The position numbers were made by a program, and so were the translations under genes. Positions 43,042 through 51,551 of a stretch of DNA of 64,000 bases are shown piece by piece (within the stretch, counting starts at the first letter, position 1; each line of letters starts with the position of its first letter). The stretch covers positions 53,822 through 117,821 of the forward strand of contig NZ_ATZF01000001.1 in the NCBI RefSeq assembly GCF_000428065.1, in the 5' to 3' direction. The DNA is from Shimazuella kribbensis DSM 45090. Its GTDB lineage: Bacteria > Bacillota > Bacilli > Thermoactinomycetales > Thermoactinomycetaceae. The notes under the pieces are model-generated. The model ran no database searches, was not told the DNA's origin, and worked only from the letters and a program-made list of their open reading frames with translations.

Positions 43042-43227
43042 TTTCTTCTCTCTTTCTCATAAAGATGATAATTAAGTTAATTGAGAATGCTAGCATTTCT
43101 AAATTATATATATCCTTACACGGCTTAAATCTGTAATAATAAAACTGAATTTAAAACGGTTCATGATTTATGGATAGATGAAATGGAGCATGTAAATTTT
43201 TATGAGGATTGGAGGGTTGATACTGTA

Positions 43228-43902
43228 ATGAAAAAGCATCTCTTATATATTGAAGACGATTTAGAAATTGGTAATTTGGTCACAGAAGATTTACTCAAGC
43301 GTAATTATGACGTAAAGTGGCTTGTTACAGGTGTGGATGCAATGGAGTACATCGAGCAAACCGATTTGGTGATTCTGGATATCATGCTACCTGAATTGGA
43401 TGGTTTTTCATTGGGACAACGTATCAAACGCAAATATCCCAAAACACCGATTTTATTGTTTTCGGCACGTACGGCTTTAGAAGATAAGTTGCAAGGCCTT
43501 GATTTTGCTGATGATTATGTGATAAAGCCTTGTCATCCAGATGAGCTAGTTGCTAGGATTGAAGTGTTATTGAGGCGATTTGGTGAGTATGTGGTACCGG
43601 AAATACATCTGGCTCATTTACAAATAGACTTGGAGAAACGTCGCATTATCCATGTTCAATCAAACCATGAAATATCACTTACAGCAAAACAGTATCATAT
43701 TTTGGCCTTTTTTCTTCGGCATCTCAATCAAATTCTGACCAAAGAGCAGATTTATGAAGCGGTTTGGGCAAAACCATATATGGATGATGATACAACAGTT
43801 ATGGTTCATATCCGTCACTTACGCGAAAAAATAGAAGTAGACCCAAGTCAGCCGCAAATTATTGAAACCATACGTGGGATTGGTTACCGGGTGAGACAAT
43901 GA
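43228..43902 (+). CDS. OmpR/PhoB-family response regulator
   Basis: 224 residues from the ATG at 43228, preceded by GGAGGG; the frame extends upstream to 43183 without a site. Receiver domain with the acidic pair ED at 9-10, phospho-acceptor D51 in VILDIMLPELDG, and the conserved lysine in YVIKPCHPDEL. The winged helix (about 125-224) contains LTAKQYHILAFFLRHLNQIL and DDTTVMVHIRHLREKIEVD. Translationally coupled (ATGA) to the kinase. Confidence 0.93.
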   Translation: MKKHLLYIEDDLEIGNLVTEDLLKRNYDVKWLVTGVDAMEYIEQTDLVILDIMLPELDGFSLGQRIKRKYPKTPILLFSARTALEDKLQGLDFADDYVIKPCHPDELVARIEVLLRRFGEYVVPEIHLAHLQIDLEKRRIIHVQSNHEISLTAKQYHILAFFLRHLNQILTKEQIYEAVWAKPYMDDDTTVMVHIRHLREKIEVDPSQPQIIETIRGIGYRVRQ

Positions 43903-45224
43903 AATTTCGTGACTCCTTACTATTCCGATATCTATTCATTATTTTAATAGCGATTATCTGGCCGATTCTTTTTCCTATCTATTATGGTACAGACATGTAT
44001 TTGAATCAAGATAAATACAAGTATAATCATACAGATGAAATGAAAACGATGTGGAATCGTTTAGCAAACAATTTAAATCACGCTACTGCTATGCAGGTGA
44101 ATAATGAACTTCATAAAATCAAAGCCCGCTATCCGAAGGCGAATATGTTTTGGATTGATGGAAGTGGCCAAATAAAATTCATGTTACCTAAAGAAAAGAA
44201 TATTTCTGATCCATGGTCATTTCAAAAAGGAATGCAATTCATCCAAAAGTATGGAGGAGAAGTTTCATTTACCATAGTAGCTCCGATTGGAGGAGATCCC
44301 AAGCAAGGATACCTATTCTTCTGGCTCCCTTATTCCCTTACAGATGGTGATGACCAAGATGTGTCATTTGTCATTTTTGTTATAGCAGCATTTGTTTCCT
44401 ATCTTGTTTTTATCGGATTGTTTTTCTTTCGTATCCGCCATCGATTGATACTGTTACAAGTGTCGATGACCCAAACTACGAAAAGTGGAGTTCCAAGCAT
44501 AATAAAAGTAAAGAAAAAAGATGAAATAGGAGCATTGGAACTAGCATTTAATCATATGATCCATGAATTAGAAAAAAGTCAGCAACAGAAAAAAGAAGAA
44601 GAAACCTTACGTAGAGAGCTACTCGCAAGTATTTCACATGATTTACGAACACCGCTGGCAATCATACAAGGTCACTCCTATGCTTTGCAAAGAGGAGATT
44701 TATCCGATCATGAAAGAAAATCTTTGCTTGTCATCGACAGTAAAGTGGATGATCTGAGTCAATTGATTGAAAACTTGCTTTCTTATACGCTGCTAACAGC
44801 GGGGAAATATCCCATGCAGATGCAAGAAATGGATGTAACACACACACTTCGTACAGTTTTGGCTCAATGGTATCCTTTATTTGAAACAAAGGATTTTCAA
44901 ATAGATATCGATTTGTTGAGCAGAAAAGAAATTTGGTTTGTTGATCCTTTATGGTTTAAACGTATACTGGACAACTTGTTTCAAAATGTTTTACGACATG
45001 CATCATCAGGTAAGTATGTAGGAATACAGATGCAGCACACTAGTGAGCGTAAAGTAATTTTGATCGAGGATAAAGGACCTGGTTTGGACCATCGATCTAC
45101 AGAAAGAGGTGTGGGGATTGGTTTATCCATCGTTAAGCTTATGATGAAGGAGATGGATCTCCAATGGGAAGTGGAAACATCATCACAAGGGACACGTATT
45201 TATTTAATCTATTCGATGAAGTAG
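43899..45224 (+). CDS. membrane sensor histidine kinase
   Basis: 441 residues: helix 1 (about 10-28), an extracellular loop of about 125 residues, helix 2 (about 155-178), a HAMP region, dimerisation/H-box ASISHDLRTPLAI with H247, and a catalytic domain with N box (DNLFQNVLRHA), G boxes (DKGPGLDH and GVGIGLSIVKLM). The loop contains no motif I recognise. Partner of the overlapping response regulator. The stimulus is unknown. Confidence 0.93.
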   Translation: MKFRDSLLFRYLFIILIAIIWPILFPIYYGTDMYLNQDKYKYNHTDEMKTMWNRLANNLNHATAMQVNNELHKIKARYPKANMFWIDGSGQIKFMLPKEKNISDPWSFQKGMQFIQKYGGEVSFTIVAPIGGDPKQGYLFFWLPYSLTDGDDQDVSFVIFVIAAFVSYLVFIGLFFFRIRHRLILLQVSMTQTTKSGVPSIIKVKKKDEIGALELAFNHMIHELEKSQQQKKEEETLRRELLASISHDLRTPLAIIQGHSYALQRGDLSDHERKSLLVIDSKVDDLSQLIENLLSYTLLTAGKYPMQMQEMDVTHTLRTVLAQWYPLFETKDFQIDIDLLSRKEIWFVDPLWFKRILDNLFQNVLRHASSGKYVGIQMQHTSERKVILIEDKGPGLDHRSTERGVGIGLSIVKLMMKEMDLQWEVETSSQGTRIYLIYSMK

Positions 45225-45262
45225 ATTTACTCAAGTAGAGACTTAACTGAATAAAATTACGA

Positions 45263-45291
45263 TTGACAGCAAAAATAAAATAATGTAGCAT
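45263..45291 (+). promoter_or_regulatory. promoter of the leuA T-box transcript
   Basis: TTGACA, 17-base spacer, TAGCAT; transcription would start just before the T-box leader. Confidence 0.6.
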
Positions 45292-45299
45292 TGCGTAAA

Positions 45300-45574
45300 G
45301 TCATAATAATAAGCCAAGATTGGAAATAGTAAAAGGATGTATCAGCTTTTAGAGAGCCAATGGTGGTGGAAATTGGTAGCTATTCTTCTTTGAACTCATC
45401 CATGAGCTACTCCCTGAAAAAATAATTAGTAGGGGATGTCGGTTTTCTACCGTTAAAAAGATAGATAGTGATTGCTATCGAAACGAGTGGATTAATCATG
45501 TTTGGGTTAATCAATTAGAGTGGTACCGCGAGCAAAGCCTCGTCTCTATTTTTATATAGAGGCGGGGCTTTTTA
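45300..45574 (+). promoter_or_regulatory. T-box leader, Leu specifier
   Basis: AGAGAGCCAATGGTGG is the usual Stem I landmark; the specifier loop region GAACTCATC at 45392-45400 presents CTC, a leucine codon. The T-box AGAGTGGTACCGCG (45516-45530) pairs as antiterminator. The terminator follows: GCCTCG and CGGGGC around CTCTAT/ATAGAG, then TTTTT. Uncharged tRNA-Leu should allow read-through into the downstream isopropylmalate synthase gene. Confidence 0.92.
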
Positions 45575-45603
45575 ATATTTACATGGAAGAGGAGTGTTTC
45601 AAT

Positions 45604-47169
45604 ATGACAAGGAAAATATGGGTGTTTGATACGACATTACGTGATGGGGAACAAGTTCCTGGGGCAAAATTAAATTTGATTGAGAAATTGGAAGTAGCCC
45701 AACAACTCAAGAAATTAAAAGTAGATATCATGGAAGCAGGATTTCCAGCATCTTCTAAAGGTGATTTTCAAGCTGTGAAAGAAGTAGCATCTAAAGTTGG
45801 AAATACAGATGATGTGATCATTACAGCATTGGCAAGAGCTGTTAAAGCAGATATTGATGCGGTGTATAACAGTGTAAAATATGCAGTAAATCCGCTGATA
45901 CATATTGTGTTAGGCACCTCGGATATTCATGTCGAGAAAAAGTTTGGCAAATCCAAAGGTCAAATCCTTGATATCGGGGTGGAAGCGGTGAAGTATGCGA
46001 AAACGCTTCTACCAGATGTGCAGTATTCCACTGAAGATGCTTCTCGCTCTGATTTTGAATATTTGTGGTCAACTATTGATGCAGTAGTGAAAGCTGGAGC
46101 AACGATTATCAATGTACCGGATACAGTGGGTTATGCAGTACCAGAAGAGTTTGGAGAATTGATTTATAAGCTAAATGACCGATTGAAAAATTTGAACGAC
46201 AAAGTATTGTTGAGTGTTCATTGTCACAATGATTTGGGGATGGCTACTGCAAACACACTAGCTGCAATAAAAAATGGAGCGGATAAAGTGGAGTGCACCA
46301 TCAATGGAATCGGAGAGCGTGCAGGGAATGCCGCATTAGAGGAAGTCGTGATGGCGCTACATACTCGCTCATCTATCTATCATGCTCATACCAATATCAA
46401 CAAGAAAGAGATCATGAATACTTCAAGATTGGTTAGTAGTTTTATGGGATTGGATGTACAGGTGAACAAAGCAATTACTGGTGGAAATGCTTTCGCTCAT
46501 TCCTCAGGTATCCACCAAGACGGTTTGTTAAAATCAAGAGATGCATATGAGATTATTAGTCCAGTAGAGATTGGACTGGAAGATATGGAATTAATACTTA
46601 CTGCTCGTTCGGGTAGACATGCAGTGAGAAATGCCTTAGAAAAATTAGGATTTCAATCGCTGACGGATCAACAATTTGAAGGTGTTTTCGAAGGTTTTCT
46701 TGCATTAGCAGATGCGAAGAAAGAGGTTTACAATCACGACCTATACGTATTAGTAGAAAACTACTACAAAGAACAGGAAGAAAGTCAAGACGTGATGTAC
46801 AGCGATCAATTTTTTGAATTAGTCGATTTGCAGGTCATAAGTAACACTACTTTCCCATCAGCGAGTATTCATCTGAAAAAAGGTGATGTAGTGATGAAAA
46901 GTAGTAGTGTAGGTAGCGGACCGATTGATGCCTTGTATTCTGCTATCTCGGATGTTTGCGGTTTGGATGTAAAACTAATAGAGTATCAGATTAGCAGTGT
47001 ATCCAGAGGGAAAGAAGCATTAGGAAAAGTAAAGATTCAGGTAGAATATAAGGGTGAAACCTATACGGCAAAAGCAACAGATACGGATATCATGAAAGCA
47101 AGTGCTTTGGCCTATATTAACGTGATCAATAACATTGTTGTAGAAAATTTAATTTTAGTAAATCAGTAG
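45604..47169 (+). CDS. leuA: 2-isopropylmalate synthase
   Basis: 521 residues from the ATG at 45604 after GAGGAGTG; the open frame reaches back into the T-box and is not coding there. Motifs [17 protein letters not shown], the metal-binding HCHNDLGMA, and [16 protein letters not shown] place it in the LeuA group. HSSGIHQDG with the C-terminal allosteric domain (about 390-521) fits LeuA rather than homocitrate synthase. It makes the first committed step of leucine synthesis. No leuBCD follow. The T-box leucine specifier supports the substrate assignment. Confidence 0.92.
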   Translation: MTRKIWVFDTTLRDGEQVPGAKLNLIEKLEVAQQLKKLKVDIMEAGFPASSKGDFQAVKEVASKVGNTDDVIITALARAVKADIDAVYNSVKYAVNPLIHIVLGTSDIHVEKKFGKSKGQILDIGVEAVKYAKTLLPDVQYSTEDASRSDFEYLWSTIDAVVKAGATIINVPDTVGYAVPEEFGELIYKLNDRLKNLNDKVLLSVHCHNDLGMATANTLAAIKNGADKVECTINGIGERAGNAALEEVVMALHTRSSIYHAHTNINKKEIMNTSRLVSSFMGLDVQVNKAITGGNAFAHSSGIHQDGLLKSRDAYEIISPVEIGLEDMELILTARSGRHAVRNALEKLGFQSLTDQQFEGVFEGFLALADAKKEVYNHDLYVLVENYYKEQEESQDVMYSDQFFELVDLQVISNTTFPSASIHLKKGDVVMKSSSVGSGPIDALYSAISDVCGLDVKLIEYQISSVSRGKEALGKVKIQVEYKGETYTAKATDTDIMKASALAYINVINNIVVENLILVNQ

Positions 47170-47192
47170 GAAGAAAGTATGAGGGTTGTAAT

Positions 47193-47663
47193 ATGAACGA
47201 AAAAGTAAATACAGTACAGCAGATTTTACATGATTTTGGACATTATCATGAAATCGTAACATTACCCGATAATGCAAATACTGCACAAGCAGCAGCTGAA
47301 GCGATTGATTGTGGAGTTGCGCAAATCGCAAAATCGATTATCTTTCGGTTAGAACCATCTGGATCAGCTCTACTGGTAGTTGCAAGTGGGATAAACCGGA
47401 TTGCTGAACACAGAGTAGAAGCAATTGTAGGAGAAAAACTTACCAAAGCTAATGCCAATTTTGTCAAAAAACAAACTGGCTTTGTTATCGGTGGAGTAGC
47501 ACCTATCGGACACAGCAATCCGATACAGATATTAATTGATGAAGATCTATTGCAGTATGAGACGATATGGGCAGCCGCTGGACACCCAAAAACAGTGTTT
47601 CAAATGACACCTGAGGAATTGGTCGAAATGACAGGTGGAAAAGTAGCAAAAGTAAAAGAATAA
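47193..47663 (+). CDS. YbaK/EbsC-family aminoacyl-tRNA deacylase
   Basis: 156 residues. The YbaK core is visible: AAAEAIDCGVAQIAKSIIFR, SGINRIAEHRVEAIVGEKLT, and GFVIGGVAPIGHSNPIQILI with DEDLLQYETIWAAAGHPKTV. Such proteins remove mischarged amino acids (Cys or Ala) from tRNA-Pro or related species. It lies 23 bases after leuA and may share its transcript. Confidence 0.88.
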   Translation: MNEKVNTVQQILHDFGHYHEIVTLPDNANTAQAAAEAIDCGVAQIAKSIIFRLEPSGSALLVVASGINRIAEHRVEAIVGEKLTKANANFVKKQTGFVIGGVAPIGHSNPIQILIDEDLLQYETIWAAAGHPKTVFQMTPEELVEMTGGKVAKVKE

Positions 47664-47670
47664 ATATAAA

Positions 47671-47704
47671 GAAAGAGTTGAACTTTGATTCAACTTCTTT
47701 TTGT
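47671..47704 (+). terminator. terminator after the YbaK gene
   Basis: AGTTGAA-CTTTGA-TTCAACT with a T-rich tail. Confidence 0.8.
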
Positions 47705-47719
47705 TTAGAAAGTTTTTTT

Positions 47720-47890
47720 CAGTCGAATCCACCACAAGGAAACCATCATGCCTCGTCGTCTGGCTCAGCCGGTCAACCAGCAGTTGGAGGGGCAGATTCG
47801 GAACTTGTCTCCTACACCGTAGAGGACGAGTGTTTCATTGCTTGGGAAACATGTCTCTAGACGGGGGCAGGGCACGTTATCGTATTTAAG
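47720..47890 (+). ncRNA. GC-rich structured RNA candidate
   Basis: A segment clearly richer in G and C than its A/T-rich surroundings, with nested pairings. CTCGTC (47752-47757) pairs with GACGAG (47825-47830). Inside are CTGG-CTCAG-CCGG and GGAG/CTCC. TGTTTC/GAAACA follows at 47831-47851, then GTCT/AGAC. A terminator lies downstream at 47987-48027. Short frames here lack coding character. I cannot match it to a known RNA family. Confidence 0.4.
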
Positions 47891-47986
47891 CTGATCATCG
47901 ATTATTTTTCAGTCTCAATAAAAGTAGATTATTAGTTATACGTATCGAGTCGCGATATCAACTATAAGTAAAATCTTTTTATAAGG

Positions 47987-48027
47987 AAAAAGCCATTCAT
48001 CTGATCAACGTTGAATGGCTTTTTCCC
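47987..48027 (+). terminator. terminator downstream of the GC-rich segment
   Basis: AAAAAGCCATTCA and TGAATGGCTTTTT pair around about 12 bases. No gene precedes it within 320 bases, so it may end an RNA transcript from the GC-rich segment. Confidence 0.8.
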
Positions 48028-48058
48028 TATTTAGAAATTTGTGAAAAGAAATATGTCT

Positions 48059-48090
48059 AATAGAGTAAATACACAACAAATTACTCTATC
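48059..48090. repeat. upstream copy of a 9-14-9 inverted repeat
   Basis: AATAGAGTA, 14 bases, TACTCTATC. The left arm differs by one base from the second copy at 48178-48209. A likely operator for a dimeric regulator, or part of an RNA stem. Confidence 0.55.
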
Positions 48091-48177
48091 TACAAAAGTA
48101 AATGGGGAATTCACTTTTAAAACTCTTTATATATAAGGTGTTTAAAGTTAAAAGAAAGTAGTTGATTTATTCTATGT

Positions 48178-48209
48178 GATAGAGTACTATAATGAAGAAT
48201 TACTCTATC
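48178..48209. promoter_or_regulatory. operator-like 9-14-9 inverted repeat over the desaturase promoter
   Basis: GATAGAGTA, 14 bases, TACTCTATC is a perfect inverted repeat. A TATAAT box (48188-48193) sits in its centre, so protein binding should block transcription of the desaturase gene. Confidence 0.6.
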
Positions 48210-48313
48210 AGGATAAGTAATTAAGAAATGAAAAAGTGAAATACAAAACGAATATGAAGTGTTTTGTGACATGGATTTTAGTTACCATTATCTATCAATT
48301 GGGAGGATTTAAA

Positions 48314-49330
48314 ATGGTGGAAAATAGCAAAAAGAACTGGCGACAGATGATTGCTCCATATGAAAAATCAGATATATCACGTAGTGTATGGCAACTAATC
48401 AACACTTTTGTTCCTTTTATTGTATTATGGTGTTTGGCTTATTGGAGTTTATCTGTTTCTTACTGGTTAACACTGCCTCTGGTAATAGTAGCAGCTGGTA
48501 CTGTGGTGCGTATTTTTATTATTTTTCATGATTGTTGTCATGGCTCCTTTTTTGCAAATAAAAATGTAAATAGAATAGTAGGAACGATTACAGGGATTTT
48601 AACGTTCTGCCCATATGATCAATGGAAGTATAGTCATTCTCGTCATCATGCTACAAGTGGTAATTTGGATAAGCATGGAGTAGGGGATATCTGGACGCTC
48701 ACGGTAGAAGAGTATCTTGCACTTCCAAAGTTAAAAAGATTGGCTTATCGTTTGTATCGCAATCCAATCGTAATGTTTGGACTTGGCCCATCTTATATCT
48801 TTTTGGTGGAGTATCGCTTTAATCGAAAAGGTGCAAAGCAAAGAGAGAAGAACAATACGTATCTTACCAATATTGCTATTGTAGGTTTGATTGCATTCTT
48901 TTGTTGGTTGATTGGTTGGAAAGCATTTTTACTCGTGCAAGGTCCTATCTTTTTACTCTCTGGATTAATGGGTGTTTGGTTGTTCTATGTTCAGCATCAA
49001 TTTGAAGGAGCTTACTTTGAAAAAGAAGAAAATTGGAACCATGTAGATTCTGCGCTTCAAGGAAGTTCTTTTTACAAACTGCCACGTATTTTGCAATGGT
49101 TTACTGGTAATATTGGTTTTCATCACATTCACCACCTAAGTAGCCGCGTGCCAAACTACTATTTAGATAAAGCACATAAGGAAAATAAATTATTTCAAGA
49201 TGTATCACCAGTTACTTTTTTCTCTAGTTTTAAGTCGCTTCGATTTAGAATTTGGGATGAAAATCGCAAGAAATTAATGGGATTTGGCTATATTAAAAAG
49301 TTTCTCCATAGCAAAAAAATGAGCGGTTAA
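48314..49330 (+). CDS. membrane fatty-acid desaturase
   Basis: 338 residues from the ATG at 48314, which follows GGGAGGA; an upstream extension to 48236 is unlikely. The three histidine boxes are HDCCH (with FFA), HSRHH and HHIHH in NIGFHHIHHLSSRVPNYYL. Four helices. It fits type-1 desaturases acting on membrane phospholipid acyl chains, such as Bacillus Des. No DesKR-type two-component genes are adjacent; instead the promoter has the paired inverted repeats. Confidence 0.9.
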   Translation: MVENSKKNWRQMIAPYEKSDISRSVWQLINTFVPFIVLWCLAYWSLSVSYWLTLPLVIVAAGTVVRIFIIFHDCCHGSFFANKNVNRIVGTITGILTFCPYDQWKYSHSRHHATSGNLDKHGVGDIWTLTVEEYLALPKLKRLAYRLYRNPIVMFGLGPSYIFLVEYRFNRKGAKQREKNNTYLTNIAIVGLIAFFCWLIGWKAFLLVQGPIFLLSGLMGVWLFYVQHQFEGAYFEKEENWNHVDSALQGSSFYKLPRILQWFTGNIGFHHIHHLSSRVPNYYLDKAHKENKLFQDVSPVTFFSSFKSLRFRIWDENRKKLMGFGYIKKFLHSKKMSG

Positions 49331-49394
49331 CAAATCATCTCTTTCTATTCTGCTATTCCTTACTATAATAGAGAAGATAGGCTTTATATGTGGA

Positions 49395-49745
49395 TTGGTC
49401 AAAAGTTGGGAGGGAAAGATCATTCGAAGTGATATTATTCGTGGACATTTAGACTCCATTATTTTGCGATTGATATTGGAGAAGGATCGATATGGTTATG
49501 AAATATCAAAAGAAATAAGTGTGCGAACGAATGATCGATTCCGCATCAAAGAAGCCACTCTATATGCAGTTTTCCAGCGATTGAACCGAAAAGAACTAAT
49601 CGAATCTTACTATGGAAGTATCACGCATGGTAGCAAGCGTAAATATTATCGGATCACTCCACTTGGAAAAGCCTATTTACATGAGATAGCTAAAGAATGG
49701 CAGGAAACCAAAGAGATCATCGATTTGTTTATGGAGGGATTGTAA
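49395..49745 (+). CDS. PadR-family transcriptional regulator
   Basis: 116 residues if the TTG at 49395 is the start. RSDIIRGHLDSIILRLILEK, DRYGYEISKEI and RIKEATLYAVFQRLNRKELI form the PadR winged helix; a basic KRKYYRITPLGK wing follows. Homologues usually begin MxxRSDIIRGHLD, which would place the true start at ATC (49419) or ATT (49422) after GGGAGGGAAA, a non-canonical codon. Followed directly by its usual partner type. Confidence 0.85.
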   Translation: MVKSWEGKIIRSDIIRGHLDSIILRLILEKDRYGYEISKEISVRTNDRFRIKEATLYAVFQRLNRKELIESYYGSITHGSKRKYYRITPLGKAYLHEIAKEWQETKEIIDLFMEGL

Positions 49746-50147
49746 GTGAAAACCTTAAAACAACTTGTGGATAAACTTTTTAAAGATGTTCCAGAAAGTG
49801 AGGAAAAAAGGGTCATTAAACAAGAAATTTTAGAGAACTTAGAAGAGAAAGTTCAGGATCTAATGGCTCAAGGAAAGGAGGAAGAAGATGCAATCAACAA
49901 AGCAATAATTGAATTCGGAGATGTAGATGAAATCAAACAAGAGTTAATGCAAAAAACATTTCCTCCAAAAAAGAATATGTCTAAGGTCAACCTTGGGTTT
50001 TCGATTTGGGGAAGTTTATTGATTATTAGTTTATTTGTGTTTGCTAATTTTTATTATACTCCAAAAGAAATCTGGTTCGTTTATCCTACATTTGTTGTTT
50101 TGTGGTGGCCTTTATCTATGTTATTTATTTGGTTGAGATCTAGGTAA
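49746..50147 (+). CDS. DUF1700/permease-prefix-like membrane protein
   Basis: 133 residues, GTG start one base after the PadR stop. Residues 1-70 form helical hairpins with the pattern QEILENLEEKVQDLMAQGKE and AIIEFGDVDEIKQEL, typical of HAAS/DUF1700 or permease-prefix domain 1. Two helices follow (about 84-100 and 108-128). PadR-HAAS pairs are common and are thought to regulate membrane-protein operons. Confidence 0.8.
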   Translation: MKTLKQLVDKLFKDVPESEEKRVIKQEILENLEEKVQDLMAQGKEEEDAINKAIIEFGDVDEIKQELMQKTFPPKKNMSKVNLGFSIWGSLLIISLFVFANFYYTPKEIWFVYPTFVVLWWPLSMLFIWLRSR

Positions 50148-50552
50148 TAAACCAATACTTTTTAGATATAATAAGCTTTATAAAATACAAAGATAAGAAT
50201 TTTGGAACTCTTGGTGGTTTTGATAGCGGAAACATGTCTAATTTTTTTAACAAATGAACAGATTGTAAGTAGAAACATACATAAATGGTGAACTGCTGTT
50301 CATACTCGTCGACAGCAGTTTTTATTTGTTCGTTCATATAAGGATTGTATTGCGGAGTTATTTGTATAAGGGAATGGAAAATAAACATCTGCTGATAAAG
50401 ATGCTTCATAAATTAGGTCTTAATGAGTCAAAGCCTATTTTACCGTATCTGCTAGGAGTGTCTATGGATTTATCGAAGATGGAATAAGTCATAATTTGAG
50501 TGTTGTCTTTTACAAAAAAGTGCAGTTTTTCTGCACTTTTTTGTGTGGCTGG
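50148..50552. other. intergenic region with two terminators
   Basis: About 400 bases. AACTGCTGT/ACAGCAGTT with TTTTTA (50290-50325) can end the PadR operon, and AAAAAAGTGCAG/CTGCACTTTTTT (50512-50545) is a symmetric terminator shared with the convergent VOC gene. A minus-strand open frame across the first hairpin is not supported. Confidence 0.6.
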
Positions 50553-51014
50553 TTATTTCGATGGCCAGATTGCCTCTAGTAAGATGCCATTTGTTTTATC
50601 AATAAAAATCATGTCTTTCAAAGATTCGATCTCATATATGTCTGTCATCTCTACTTCGTTTTTTAATAAACGCTCTCTTAGTATTAGTGCGCTTTCTTCA
50701 TTAGGTAAAGAGAAAGCAATATGTTGTAAAACCCCATCAACAAAGGAATTTGTTTGCAAAGATTCTGGTCGTAGTGATCCTTTGGGAAAAGATATGATTT
50801 CCACATTGGGATTTTCAAAGAAATGAAGTCCTAGTCCGTCACAAATACCTGGCTTGATGAATCCATGTCTCCCTCTTCCTCCTTTGGCAGGGTATATTTT
50901 GCCGATCTCCATTCCTAAAATATCTTGATAAAAATGAATGGTTGTATCAAGATCAGGAGTTACGATAGCGATGTGATGGAACCCACCCCAAGAGAATTTT
51001 TTGGATTGATTCAT
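50553..51014 (-). CDS. VOC superfamily (glyoxalase/dioxygenase fold) protein
   Basis: 153 residues. HHIAIVTPDLDTTIHFYQDI with LGMEIG starts the first beta-alpha-beta module; GDG-like GLGLHFFENP and VDGVLQHIAFSLPNEES the metal-ligand strands; GILLEAIWPSK ends with the C-terminal glutamate. Likely metal-dependent, substrate unknown. It is 13 bases downstream of a MarR regulator, so it is probably its co-transcribed target. Confidence 0.85.
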   Translation of the reverse strand: MNQSKKFSWGGFHHIAIVTPDLDTTIHFYQDILGMEIGKIYPAKGGRGRHGFIKPGICDGLGLHFFENPNVEIISFPKGSLRPESLQTNSFVDGVLQHIAFSLPNEESALILRERLLKNEVEMTDIYEIESLKDMIFIDKTNGILLEAIWPSK

Positions 51015-51027
51015 GTATATTGTTACC

Positions 51028-51459
51028 TCACTCTGCTGTTAGATTTTTGTAAGCATGTTTCAACACATTTATTGCTATATCCATATCTTCCTTTGAGATA
51101 TCTTGAACCAATTTTTGCTTTACTGTTCCTCTTGGATTTGGTAGAGATGACCATTTTAATTTTCCTTCCTCAGTCATCTTTACTTGTTTCATTCTCCTAT
51201 CTTTTGGATCTTCCTCTCGTATCACCCAACCTTTTCGAATAAGTGCATCAATCACACCTGTTAACGTTCCAGACTCCACATTCAGTTGTTCTCTTAATTT
51301 TTTGATGGAAATATTGTTGTCTTTATAAAGGATACTTAGCACTTGCCACTGACTATGACCTAATTCATATGGTTTCAATGCTTCGCTTAAACTTTGGATA
51401 AGTGCATGATTTAATCTCCTTACCCAATGACCGATTTGATGGTCTGTTGATTCAATCAA
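51028..51459 (-). CDS. MarR-family transcriptional regulator
   Basis: 143 residues. Winged-helix pattern: LGHSQWQVLSILYKDNNISI, KKLREQLNVESGTLTGVIDA, LIRKGWVIREEDPKDRRMKQ and VKMTEEGK. Dimerisation helices at both ends. Heads an operon with the VOC protein and probably controls it. Its effector is unknown. Confidence 0.92.
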   Translation of the reverse strand: MIESTDHQIGHWVRRLNHALIQSLSEALKPYELGHSQWQVLSILYKDNNISIKKLREQLNVESGTLTGVIDALIRKGWVIREEDPKDRRMKQVKMTEEGKLKWSSLPNPRGTVKQKLVQDISKEDMDIAINVLKHAYKNLTAE

Positions 51460-51551
51460 AAATGGTCACTCCTCAAATTCTATTTGTACTTATTATATAG
51501 GTACCTAAGTAATTTTACAATGGAACATCTGTTGTGGATGAATAAGATTAA

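Noticed and set aside
47678-47889. Two overlapping 60-62 codon frames in the GC-rich segment
   Set aside because: Neither has a ribosome site; they are open by chance in a GC-rich stretch better explained by RNA structure.
50140-50409. 89-codon minus-strand frame
   Set aside because: No ribosome binding site, crosses a plus-strand terminator hairpin, and composition is not convincing.
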